A stretch of DNA of 64,000 bases from Labyrinthula sp. Ha (Eukaryota; Sar; Bigyra; Labyrinthulida; Labyrinthulaceae), in assembly GCA_015227615.1 (NCBI GenBank), contig JAALGZ010000054.1, forward strand, positions 62,001 through 126,000, read 5' to 3'. The translations under genes were made by a program, and so were the position numbers. Of the stretch, positions 11,007 through 20,860 are shown piece after piece. Numbering within the stretch: the first letter of the stretch is position 1; every line of letters starts with the position of its first letter. Below the pieces are notes generated by a model that saw nothing but the letters and a program-made list of their open reading frames with translations, was not told the DNA's origin and ran no database searches.

Positions 11007-11019
11007 GTTTTGGGCAAAT
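11007..11019 (-). promoter_or_regulatory. GCCCAAAA-type motif in a divergent promoter
   Basis: Plus strand GTTTTGGGCAAAT, sense for the PEX26-like gene ATTTGCCCAAAAC, 45 bp before its preferred ATG. It sits inside the 97-bp gap between that start and the helicase ATG at 11060, so it may serve both. Confidence 0.45.
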
Positions 11020-11059
11020 CACAATGGTATCTGATAAAGACATCAAGAGATAGCCGTTG

Positions 11060-14000
11060 ATGAAGAATGAAAGGAAGATAAATGATGAAAGAAAGAGGGA
11101 GCTAAATGAAATATTATTCCGCTTTCGTTGCTCGCCAGAAAAGGAATATAAATTTAAAGGCGAATTATTAGCTGAAGAGAGAAAATATATACACCAACGA
11201 TGTTTAAAGGGAAACATTAAGTCCAAGTCACGTGGTAGCAAGAAGAAAAGGATATTGACATTGACAAAAAGTGTAGAAACTGTTCAAACTGAAATATTTG
11301 ATTTAAGTAAAGATTTCTGGATCCATTCCAAAACTATTCCCATGTTAATGGAATACTTTGATAAGTACCCAGATACACCGGAGGTAGAGTGTCCTGTAAT
11401 TTCAGGACCAAGAAGTGGCCAAAAGCATGAAAATAAAAGCTCTTCTTTCTTCAAAAAGTTTAAAAATCTAGATTTTAATTCTAAACTTCCTATTTTCAAA
11501 CATAGAAAAGAGATCATTGAAAAAATAACTGGGCATGAAAGCTCGTTAACCATTGTTGCTGGAGAAACAGGTAGATCCTAAAGTTTTTTTCACATTCTTA
11601 GGCTGTGGAAAATCGACTCAGGTTCCCCAGTATCTTTTAGAATCAGTTTCTGAAGACAAACGAATTTTGGTTACACAACCCCGAAGAATATCTTGCTTCG
11701 GGCTTTCTGAAAGGGTTAATAATGAAATTCTTTACTACAATGGAGAAAAAAATTTAGTTGCACACTGCGTAAGGGGAAGCTCAACTATAACTAAGACAAC
11801 TAAAATTGTTTTTCTTACAACGGGTGTGTTGTTGAGGAGTTTGGTTATGGATGAAGATGGACGCGGAATGCTTGACAGCACTGATACGCTTATAATAGAC
11901 GAGATTCACGAGCGTGATGTTAATATCGATTTTTTGTTAGTACTTATTAAGAAGATGCTAATGGAGAAGGACCTTAGAATAAAGATAGTCTTAATGAGTG
12001 CAACCGTGAGTGTTGAAAAGTTTCGTAAATATTTTCTTGATGTTGTTCCAAAAGAGAAAGTGTCAGTAGTTCAGATCGAAGGGAGTCTTTTCCCAATCTA
12101 TATCAGTTACTTGGAAGACGTGCTGAAACACTCTAATTTTTTTGTTTCCATGCAAGGAAAGAATTCATCATTTTCATCTTATGTCGACAGTGTTAGAGAA
12201 GAGTTGGAAGAGAAAGAAAATATCTCTAGTTCTGTGGAAGTGACTCAACATCACATTCTAGAGTCTAAAGGCTGCTCTGCCTGCGGGAAAGTTTTTGAAG
12301 AAGAGTAAAATTTGTTTTTCCACGCAATTTCTTGCGACCTTACTGTTCTAGAAAGTTCAAAGTCTGTGCAAGAGAACGCTAATGTCTCGGAGTACGATTT
12401 ACCGAAGCAAGTCTTGCTCGATTTCTATGACAAGACAAAGCAACTTAGAAAAGTGAAAAATCAAGCCGTGGACTTTGATATCTTAGTTTCTTTGTTGGAA
12501 TCGATTTACTCAGGAGAAGCTACCCTGCCATGGTATGGTTCTTCTATTCTACGTACAGGTTCGCAAGCCGAAGAGCTTAATCAAGGAGTTGATACGTCAT
12601 TGGGCACCTTAGTTTTCTTACCTGGTTGGGCCGAGATAGCGACACTGGTTGACTTGCTCCTTGACCATCCTATATTTGGTTCTCAAAACTCGTTTGAAAT
12701 ACTTCCGCTGCACTCATCTATCGATGCTAAAACCCAGCGAAAAATATTTGAACCGCTTCCCGAAGGGATCAGAAGAATAGTTTGCTCCACAAATATAGCA
12801 GAAACCTCCGTCACCATAGATGATATTGGTTTCGTTGTGGATACTTGTTTATGTAAGGAAACAAAGTATGATGCAGTAAGACGCTCAACTAGTTTATTCA
12901 CTGCTTTTGTTAATAAACAGAGTGCTACTCAGCGTGCAGGAAGAAGTGGTCGCGTCACTGCAGGTTGTTGTTTTAGACTTGTTCCTACGGATACCTATGA
13001 TGATGAGTTTGAGGATCATCAAACACCAGAGATACTCCGGGTCTCCTTGGAACAGATCTGCCTACAAGCAAGTGTGTTGATTGGTTACCAAAATCTCTCA
13101 AGAAGTTCTCTACATACTTTTTTAGATAGGTGTTTAGACCCTCCTAGACAAGAAAGCATTGATAATGCAATTGATTTACTTTCTGGTTTACAAGCGGTTG
13201 AAGAGAAGAATAACTTGTTGCAATTAACTAGACTAGGAAGATTCCTTAGTTTTCTACCTGTTCACCCTTCTTTTGGTAGAATGCTGCTGTTAGGTTGGGT
13301 TCTAGATATGTTCGATACTGCCTTGAATTTAGCTGCGTTTGGCTCTAGTGACAAGGAACCTTTTTTTCTAACGCCCGATATGGCAATTCGTAGAAAGCAA
13401 GGGGAAACACGAATGAGATGTGCGATGAAATCACAGATTGACTCTGTCGTTGATCTCAAGCTTATGCATGAGTTCTTACTCGCTGATGACCAGTACAAGT
13501 ACTGTAACGAAGCTCTTATCTCCATTCCTTTTATGAAAAGCCTGCTAAATCTTAGAAGGCAGATTAAAGCAGAGTTCTTGTTTCATTTACGACGTTTTTC
13601 CTGCTTTGGATTTGAGAAAAAGGACATGTTTGTTCCAGGGATCCTACATTCTGGCCACTTAGATTTATTGTTGCTTTCTAGTTGTGGTGAGAATATAGCC
13701 AAATCCAAGCCTTTGACATCGTATAGAAGCTACTTCAAAAGTCAATTCGAAGAAAATGGAGCCATTGTGAGAAATTCGTGCGTAAGTTCTAAGATCATAT
13801 CTCTTGGTGAAGATGAAAAACGAATTTTTAAAGGTGACATTATATACTATACTTCTATGTCGGTAAAAGAAATTCCAGCAGATAACTACCGTCAGCCATA
13901 CCTTAAAGGATGTGGGAGAGTAAATATTTTATTGGCCTTTCTCATGGCAAGTAGTCTAAAGCTTGATAATATCCCCGTTGTTAGTTCATCAGAGGAGAGT

Positions 14001-14576
14001 GAAGCGTCAGATTCCTCGGGTGAAGCTCTTCAGAACCCATTATTCAGAGCATTTGATCAAGAATTAGATGACATTGAAATTCTTGCTGCCGAATTTATGA
14101 GAAAATATGCTTTGTCCAAGAGAAAGGAACGTCGTAAAAACGGCCGCCCTGAGAAAGATGCTGTCCCTTCTTCAATACTAACTTTGAATAAATTCTTGAA
14201 AATTGAATGTGAAACATCAGTTGGAGAGACAATCTACAGGTTCAGAGATAGAGTAAACTTCCTCTTGCGCTTCTTTTTAGCTTCAAGCAAACCTAAACAA
14301 AAATATCTTGAGCTTGCCTTAGCAACAATCAAGACATTAAAAAAAATAGTTTGCCTGCATGGAGCTTATAAAATAAATCTCGAAAAGGAAGTAGTAGACT
14401 TATATAAGCAATCTGATTTCGATACATTTTGCAGGGTTGAAGAATCTGAATCTGATCCTAACCTGGATATGAATAAGGTTAGACATGTTAAACAGCAGAG
14501 AAAAAAAGAGCTAAAAGAAAAAGCTAAGAAAAAAAAATGGAAAAAGAAGAAGAAGAATCAGAGAAACAACAAATGA
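11060..14576 (+). CDS. R3H and DEIH-box RNA helicase (RHA/DHX36/NIH-like), with an in-frame TAA
   Basis: Exons 11060-11570 and 11602-14576 around a 31-nt intron that splits the P-loop codon; 1162 codons, TGA end. Residues 15-70 form an R3H single-strand nucleic-acid domain (ERKYIH, KSKSRG). Helicase motifs: GETGCGKST about 168-176, DEIH 270-273, SAT 303-305, then CSTNIAETSVTIDD and QRAGRSGR. The winged-helix, ratchet and OB-fold C-terminal parts of DHX36/RHA-type enzymes follow, with a very basic tail suggesting nuclear or nucleolar location. Likely job: ATP-driven unwinding of structured RNA. Oddity: TAA at 12306-12308 interrupts an otherwise perfect C2HC zinc finger (about 395-415). A 51-nt GT-AG intron (12305-12355) could remove it but does not fit local intron sizes. 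Upstream TAG at 11051 supports the ATG at 11060. Confidence 0.85.
12285..12347 (+). other. C2HC zinc-finger insert interrupted by TAA
   Basis: In the helicase frame the codons read C-S-A-C-G-K-V-F-E-E-E, TAA, N-L-F-F-H-A-I-S-C. Counting the TAA as one residue this is exactly C-x2-C-x3-F-x5-L-x2-H-x3-C, the classical zinc-finger spacing. The frame stays open for more than 750 codons afterwards. Sequencing error, a recent nonsense change, read-through, or removal as an optional intron all remain possible. Confidence 0.6.
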
Positions 14577-14600
14577 TGTAAAACGGATAGCCTTCTGCTG

Positions 14601-15968
14601 TTAATCAGAAGAATATCCTACGTATTCCATTCGGGGCTCAGGATAATGAGCTACTGAAAGCAGAGCAGCAGCTTTATCCTGAACATCACCAAAGAGATAC
14701 TTGGCAATAGAGTTTTTCCATATCTTTCTGCCTTTTCTTCTTACCAGGATCACTTCTGCCTTATTTGCTGCCTCTTGGATATACTCTGCGCTAGTTCCTA
14801 TCTCATCAACTAACCCCAATTCCTTGTCTAGAGCGTGCTTAGCTAGCCAAACTTCTCCCGTGGCAACTTGTGATACCTGTTCTTTACTTAACCCCCTGTC
14901 AGTTTGGAGCACATCCTTAAATTGATTATGGATGAATCCCAATCGTTGCAACAGACTTTTCTCTTTCTTTTCCTCAATAGGCACTAGTGGATGAAGTGGA
15001 GCTTTACTTTCACCAGCTGCATAAAAGTTGAAGTCAACCAAGATTTTTTTTGCAGCTTTACTAATATTGAGATCGGGAGCAATTACTCCAATGCTTCCGA
15101 CGTAGGCGAATGGAGACGCCACTATTTTTCCTGCTGCACATGCCAATAAGTACCCTCCTGATGCGCCAACTTTATCTACAAACGCTGTTACTTGGATTCC
15201 CTTTGCTTTTAACCTTGAAAGCTCTGCGTATAGAAACCCATATATTGAAACCCCACCACCTGGTGATTCGATTAAGGCATAAACTTGATCGTAAGGCCTG
15301 CAGATGTCTATCAAGAACGATACGGCCTGGGAGAACTTGTCTAAAGCAGCTGAAGAGTGGTCATTGACTAAATAGTTTTCGTGTACACGTTTTATCCGAC
15401 ACGGGAAAAACTCTATAATGAACACTCTTGGTTGAATGAATGATTCTAGATCAGTGATTGTCTTTGCTTGTTTTGCAACTTTCTCAAACGAATCCTCTAA
15501 CGCTTTGATCTCCTCTTCCAGCTCACTTTCAGCATCTAATCTCTTTTTGGCTTCATTTTCAAGCTCTATCATTCTAGTTGTCGGATTAAGACTTGTCGCC
15601 TTGACCGCGTTGAAACTTTTCATTTCAGCCGCGCTTCTTTCATTCAGAGAAAAGAACTCAAAGCTCTCAGCTAGTTTACTCTTGTTCAGCTTTTCGAAAC
15701 GCTTTTTGTACACTCCAGGTACCAATGAAGCTACTTTATATAGTAAGAACACATTAAAGTAACTTATTTTATCCAGCGAAAGAGTAACTCTTGGAAGTTT
15801 CTGAGCCAATTTTTGACCTTTCTCCGTAAAGTAAAACCCCACGCCCGTAAAAACAAGAAAAATAGGAGCAGCCTTCATGAGTTTTCTTAATATAGAATTT
15901 TTGTTGGCATTATCCTTTTTTTCTTGATTTTTCTTCAATAATTCTTTTACATTTATTTGGTTTGTCAT
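14601..15968 (-). CDS. SohB/SppA-type signal peptide peptidase (S49 family)
   Basis: 455 residues, single exon, ATG at 15968, TAA end. The C-terminal half (about 183-430) is a peptidase S49 domain: ALIESPGGGVSIYGF, then VDKVGASGGYLLACAA with catalytic Ser at about 270, ASPFAYVGSIGVIAP, and AGESKAPL with the general-base Lys at about 322. This Ser-Lys dyad and spacing fit SohB, the half-length relative of SppA. The N-terminus has one membrane anchor (about 33-48) and a charged coiled-coil-like stretch (about 135-175). S49 peptidases cut membrane or signal peptides; in eukaryotes they are mostly organellar, of bacterial origin. Location here, mitochondrion or plastid, is not shown. The convergent helicase stop is 24 bp away. 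Confidence 0.85.
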   Translation of the reverse strand: MTNQINVKELLKKNQEKKDNANKNSILRKLMKAAPIFLVFTGVGFYFTEKGQKLAQKLPRVTLSLDKISYFNVFLLYKVASLVPGVYKKRFEKLNKSKLAESFEFFSLNERSAAEMKSFNAVKATSLNPTTRMIELENEAKKRLDAESELEEEIKALEDSFEKVAKQAKTITDLESFIQPRVFIIEFFPCRIKRVHENYLVNDHSSAALDKFSQAVSFLIDICRPYDQVYALIESPGGGVSIYGFLYAELSRLKAKGIQVTAFVDKVGASGGYLLACAAGKIVASPFAYVGSIGVIAPDLNISKAAKKILVDFNFYAAGESKAPLHPLVPIEEKKEKSLLQRLGFIHNQFKDVLQTDRGLSKEQVSQVATGEVWLAKHALDKELGLVDEIGTSAEYIQEAANKAEVILVRRKGRKIWKNSIAKYLFGDVQDKAAALLSVAHYPEPRMEYVGYSSD

Positions 15969-16274
15969 TCTTCACAAAATGTTTGTATATGTCCTTGTAT
16001 ACTTTGAACAACTACAATACAGAGTAATGTCATACTGTTTTAATATTGTAGCCTATGGTAATGCACTATGAGTAGCAATGAAGATTTTTTCTCAAACTCG
16101 ATATATATAGTGTAAAAATTAAATAGGATATTTTCTAAGTTTATACTAGCCGTTTACTATATTATAAATACACTAAAACTTTTTTACGAGAACATTTTTT
16201 GTACTATTTTCTCTATATTCAATATGTATATATATATATATATTATACTCATCATACTCAAGTCCTTCTCTTAC
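15969..16274. other. Short spacer with TA repeat
   Basis: Separates the minus-strand protease start from the upstream minus-strand 7TM gene. It holds a TA microsatellite (16221-16246). No CCAAT box or GCCCAAAA-type motif was seen, so the protease promoter is unrecognised. Confidence 0.5.
16221..16246. repeat. TA microsatellite
   Basis: Run of alternating T and A with one interruption, in the protease/7TM spacer. Confidence 0.7.
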
Positions 16275-17681
16275 TTAAAGAGTAGTCGATCTTCTTCTAG
16301 CCAAAGGATATAAAGCACTTCTTCTAAGAAACAATGATATTGAGAGCATATTTAACCCAATACCTATACTCATCAACTCATTTCCAACCATTGGTAATGA
16401 GACTTCTCCCACAGGAGAGTTCTTCCTCCAACCTTCCTCAATACTCAAAATTGAGTACATCAAAGCACCTGAAACAGTAATAACACTACTTGCTATAACT
16501 TGTTGCTTTACTTTTTTCATCCTCTTAATCAACTCTTCTAACCAAAAAACTCTAGTACTTTGAAAACTCATAAAACGAGATGATCTTCTTTCTTGACTTT
16601 CGTCAATCCTATAAACTAAGTAGTAGAAAAAATATACGGTTTTGGTAAAAGGGTTCTCATTCTCTTATGTGCATAAATGTACAAAAAAGAAGATACAATT
16701 GCAAAAGCAGCAGCAAGAATACCAATAACTGGAGGAGAGATAAAATAGAAAATACAAAGCCAAGTAATTTGAAGAAAAATCATACTTCTTTGATATCTAA
16801 TAGCTCTATTTTTAGCTGATTTTGAAAACTTTTCAACTTTTTTCACATTGTCGATCCACATTAAAGATAAATTAAGCATAGTCAAAACAAATAAGGCACC
16901 AGTTGCAACTAAAGCAATAGGCTCTGTTTTTTTCTCTAGTAGTTGCGCTCTTGCTAAACCATAAACATCTTCTTCTCTTAGAACTTGATTTCTAGGTGTT
17001 ACAAAAATTACTAAAACTATTCCACTCCAAAGAGTATAACTTAACCCGGCTAAGAAGAGGAAAAAAGAAGTTACAGAAGAACTAGTTGCTTTCTTTTTTT
17101 CTCTTTCTCTATAAATGTATTCTTAAGAAAAAAAGTACGTAGAAAAACGTTCTCTTGGAGTTGCCGATGTTTTCTTTTTACTCGTTGTGAATGAAAATTT
17201 ATTTAAATTCCACCCAGATTTTTGTGTGTTTGCGCTTAAACCTAACTTCTCTGTATCTAAAGGGAGATCTTCATTCGTTGTTCGAGAATGTGTAGCTGAA
17301 CTTTTTCTTTTCCTTGTTTCTTCATCGTATAAATGCGCTGCTGTACTTCTTCTTCTTAATTGTCTTTCTTTAGCATTTTTCCAAATCCCAATAAAAACTA
17401 AAAAAGCTTCGAGAGAGTAAAAAGTAATTGTCATTCCCAAAATAATTGCGCTAATCCCAAATCCTATCCCAACAAAACTTCCATTACCAAGCTCTGTACA
17501 GTTTTCACCTTTAAAAATAAGAGAAAATAAATTATGAACCTGTGAATCCAAACCAAGTATTACATGCACAGATAGATTCCTGGTCATTCTTAATCCAGTC
17601 GTATCCAGCGTAACACAATTTTAATTCGGGACAATCTAAATCCTCTTCGCAAAAAATAGACGAGTTTTCTTCAAACAACAT
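16275..17681 (-). CDS. Seven-helix membrane protein with EGF-like N-terminus
   Basis: Four exons, complement(16275-16608, 16638-17108, 17139-17508, 17540-17681), 438 residues, ATG at 17681, TAA end. Introns are 29, 30 and 31 nt; each removal joins frames exactly. The first 51 residues carry six cysteines (about 11, 17, 23, 38, 40, 51) ending in C-A-C, then GFTGENC, the hallmark of an EGF-like fold. Seven hydrophobic segments follow, at about 59-90, 183-208, 235-257, 281-297, 299-318, 364-386 and 405-424, with a long basic loop of about 90 residues after the first. No classical signal peptide is visible. Topology suggests an extracellular EGF-like head and receptor-like bundle, but I cannot assign it to a known GPCR or TOM1/THH1 family. 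A CCAAT box lies at 17706-17710. Confidence 0.7.
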
Positions 17682-17705
17682 AATTCTTTAAATATTGATT
17701 ATAAA

Positions 17706-17710
17706 CCAAT
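17706..17710 (+). promoter_or_regulatory. CCAAT box upstream of the 7TM gene
   Basis: CCAAT about 25 bp before the 7TM ATG, within ATAAACCAATG. Its role as a promoter element is inferred from the recurrence of CCAAT before other starts here. Confidence 0.35.
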
Positions 17711-20639
17711 GTTTTCTGCGCAAAGTTTGTTAGGTTGTACTCTTGTAAAGAATTCTTTATATTCTGGCTATTCTTGCTTTGTCTGTCGATAAGTGTGTTC
17801 CAGACAATTAATACAAAGTGATGACGTGGCACCGGGAAGTGTGTATTTGCCTATATTAGTTTATTACATACGAACTGGGATTTGGGAGAAAAGGTATTTT
17901 TAAAGGATATCTATAAATAAGAATAGAAATATTATATTTGTCCTTTATTAAGGATAATTAACAAGTATGATATACTACAAGTTAACAAATGGGTTAAATA
18001 TCTGTTTAACTTGTTAACCACACGTGAGTTGTGGTGCTTGACTAAGGAAACTAAGTTATGCTCAGCTACGAACCTAAATATATGAAAGAATTTGAAGGCT
18101 ATTGAAGGTTTTGTATAATGAAGATAGGTAATGGATCAATATAGTTTATTCCTATTGGGTATCATTGTTATTCCATGGGATCTAAGTTTCCCTCTGTTAC
18201 TTAGCATGAGCAGCGGTCCTACAGGTTTCATACTTAAAACACTGAAAGAATATTAATAATTACCGAATCATTAGGCAAAAAAGAATAGAGTGTACAATGA
18301 GTTCCATTTTTTGATCTACACAATTTGGTTTTTGGAGTACTGGTACTCGAATATGATAGTAATATTTCTCCTTCTCTCCTTGGTAAATTATTGCAACTTA
18401 TTCATTTTATACTTTGGTTTCCTTCTGTTATCAATGTATTGCTGCTTGCCGAAGCAAATTATAGTTAATATGATGAAGATTACTCATGATTCATTAGTTA
18501 AGTTTTCAACATTGAAAAAGCTTCGAGTTTTCAAAACTCCAATTAAGGTTTCTTAGTTTATTTATAAATTGCGAGGAGATTTTTGGGGAATATTGTAATC
18601 TGTGAACATTAACTTATCATACCCAAAGAAACTTAAAATTCAACTCTTAAAAGTCTTTCAAAGTAAGAACACGTAGGCCTGGGCTCTGTTATTGCGAGCT
18701 GTTGAAGCTTCGTCTTTTACAAAATAGGAATATAAGCAAGTGTTTCTAATACTAATAAGAAAAGTTGCACAAAAGCATTTTGTAACTGTTTGTTAGAAAT
18801 CCAACTTGTCTTGGACCCGTTATAAATTAATAAATTTAGCCTTTAGATGTACTAATGCTGGAATTTATCACGTGCACATAACTGGGTGTTGCCGAAAGAA
18901 TTTAACCACTAACCACATTCATGAGATCTTTACCCAAAAAATGCTTTGATTTCTAATTGAATAGTACGAAACGTTTCTTTCATGAATCAACATTTCATAA
19001 GGATTACATATTTGTTCACTGAGAAATTAAACACTTGTATTTTGATTGGTCCCTTAATCTTGCTTATCTAGAGTGAGTAATGAATAATCTATTGGTATTA
19101 TCTTGTACACATTTTACCCAATTGATAGGGTTAAATAAGAATCAAGCATTAAGGTTTTTCTTAGAATCAGAACCAAAATGAACTTTTTTTAAGTCCAGAA
19201 ACTTCTAGCACGGTCCTCTCTAGTCACTCTATAGTGAGATATGTCATATGATTCAAAGACGTAGCCATCATAGATGGAACAATTCATAATATCTAGTGAT
19301 TGCTTTTCTAGGTTCAATAAATATTTAGTAGATTAAGAACCTGTTTTAATGTACGTTGCATACTAGACAATTGTTTTTTATAAAACACATGCTGCCATTT
19401 TCAATCCTGTAACTGAAATCTACGAGAAACTAACTGTAAAACCCATCTGGAGAAAGATATAATTCGTGAAGAATATGGCACAACATGAAAAGGAATATAG
19501 CCTTGCTAAGAAAGGTAGACATAATTATGTGAGAACATGGCCGTGCTTTCTACTCCAATTATTGAAACTTAGAGTTGGAATTATACTATATACTGAGAAA
19601 GAAGTGAAATAGAACTGACATTGAATTACAATATTCTCTTGCATTAGAGGAATGGTTGTTTTATATATTCATGTTTCTATGCTAAGACTGGCATTTCTTC
19701 TATATAGCTCTAATGAGTTGCGCTGTAACCGGCAAAGAATACTGTGATGCGAATTTTTTTTCCCCTTTTTTTTTTTGCAAATCTGCTCAATTCTTTTTTC
19801 TTTGGATGTTTTTCGTTCCTAGGTACATTATATTTAACTTAAGCTCTTGAAATTTTTGCCACGAGAATCATGCTAGCATAAGAGTATGTAAAAGACTTTT
19901 CCGTAGAAAAAATATAAAAGACTGAAATTTCAGAGATTTATACTATTGAATGTGCTTTAACCAGTAAAATACTCACCATATTCACAGTTTAAGAAAAGGT
20001 AGTCTCCCAAATCCATTTAGGAACACCGAATAATTCCTTGAAGATAGTTAAGCTTTAATGATACCCTTGTAATTACGTAAACTAATGGAGTATTCTAACT
20101 TTTTTCTTTTATATAGCTAGTCCTATTTCAAAACTAGACAATTTAGCAATCATCTAACTTGAGTAGTATATATATCAATACATTATAGGCATTATACTGT
20201 ATAGGGCTTCTCTTAGTTATTGGACATACATTCCCCTCGTGCAACCTCATAGCATCTTTGTAAGAGAGGTAGCAAAAATAATTTCTTACTAAATATTTCT
20301 ACTTCAAAATGACAATATTATCAATTAACCCGTCCTATCTTCAGAGTCAATCCTTTGGTAATTCATTTTCTGTTGCAGAATCAATCATAGCTATAAGGGT
20401 TTAAAATTTGACAATATTGCTATTTATAATTTATGGCTTCAACCGTTTTCCGTGTTCTCTTTTATGTGATAACTTCACTGATATTTCTATTAGATAGTTC
20501 AGGGGTCATAGATCTGGATATTATTACTGATATAACTTTCGGCTTCTGTAACCGTAAGACAAAAAATAATTCTGCATCGTTATTCTTCTTTTTTTGAGCT
20601 CGAGTAATTCCTGCTACCATCTTGTTGGGGATATATTTA

Positions 20640-20860
20640 ATTTATTGATAATTTATCAATGAATTTTTGCTATATTTTCTTATTAATTGATTCTGACAAT
20701 TCCTAAACTATTTTGATAAATTTTTGAAAATCATTTGAGAATCACAATAAAATCAGAATCATTTGATACAAATGAAAATCCCAATTCTCTTTTTGATAAA
20801 CAGGATCAGAGCAATTATCATATAATTTTTTGCAAATGTTGTCAATTTCGATGACTACTT
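20640..20860 (+). repeat. Interspersed repeat, copy 2
   Basis: Aligns with copy 1 over ATTGATTCTGACAATTCC and the following coding-like stretch, here reading KSESFDTNENPNS and later QDQSNYHIIF. Just upstream is a near-perfect palindrome, TTGATAATTTATCAA, whose diverged match is also at copy 3. Copies are strongly diverged, so the family is old. Confidence 0.5.

Noticed and set aside
10963-11241. N-terminal extension of the PEX26-like gene up to 11241
   Set aside because: It would overlap the helicase R3H coding region on the other strand and place the promoter motif inside coding sequence; the upstream start is not an ATG.
12305-12355. A 51-nt intron in the helicase removing the TAA
   Set aside because: Not adopted as the main model: all other introns are 29-31 nt, the acceptor lacks the usual TAG or CAG after a T-run, and splicing would destroy a perfect zinc-finger pattern. 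Kept as an alternative.
13262-13525. 87-codon minus-strand frame
   Set aside because: Shadow of the helicase coding strand.
18290-18556. 88-codon hydrophobic plus-strand frame
   Set aside because: Begins at GTG, has no upstream motif, and hydrophobic frames arise easily in T-rich DNA.
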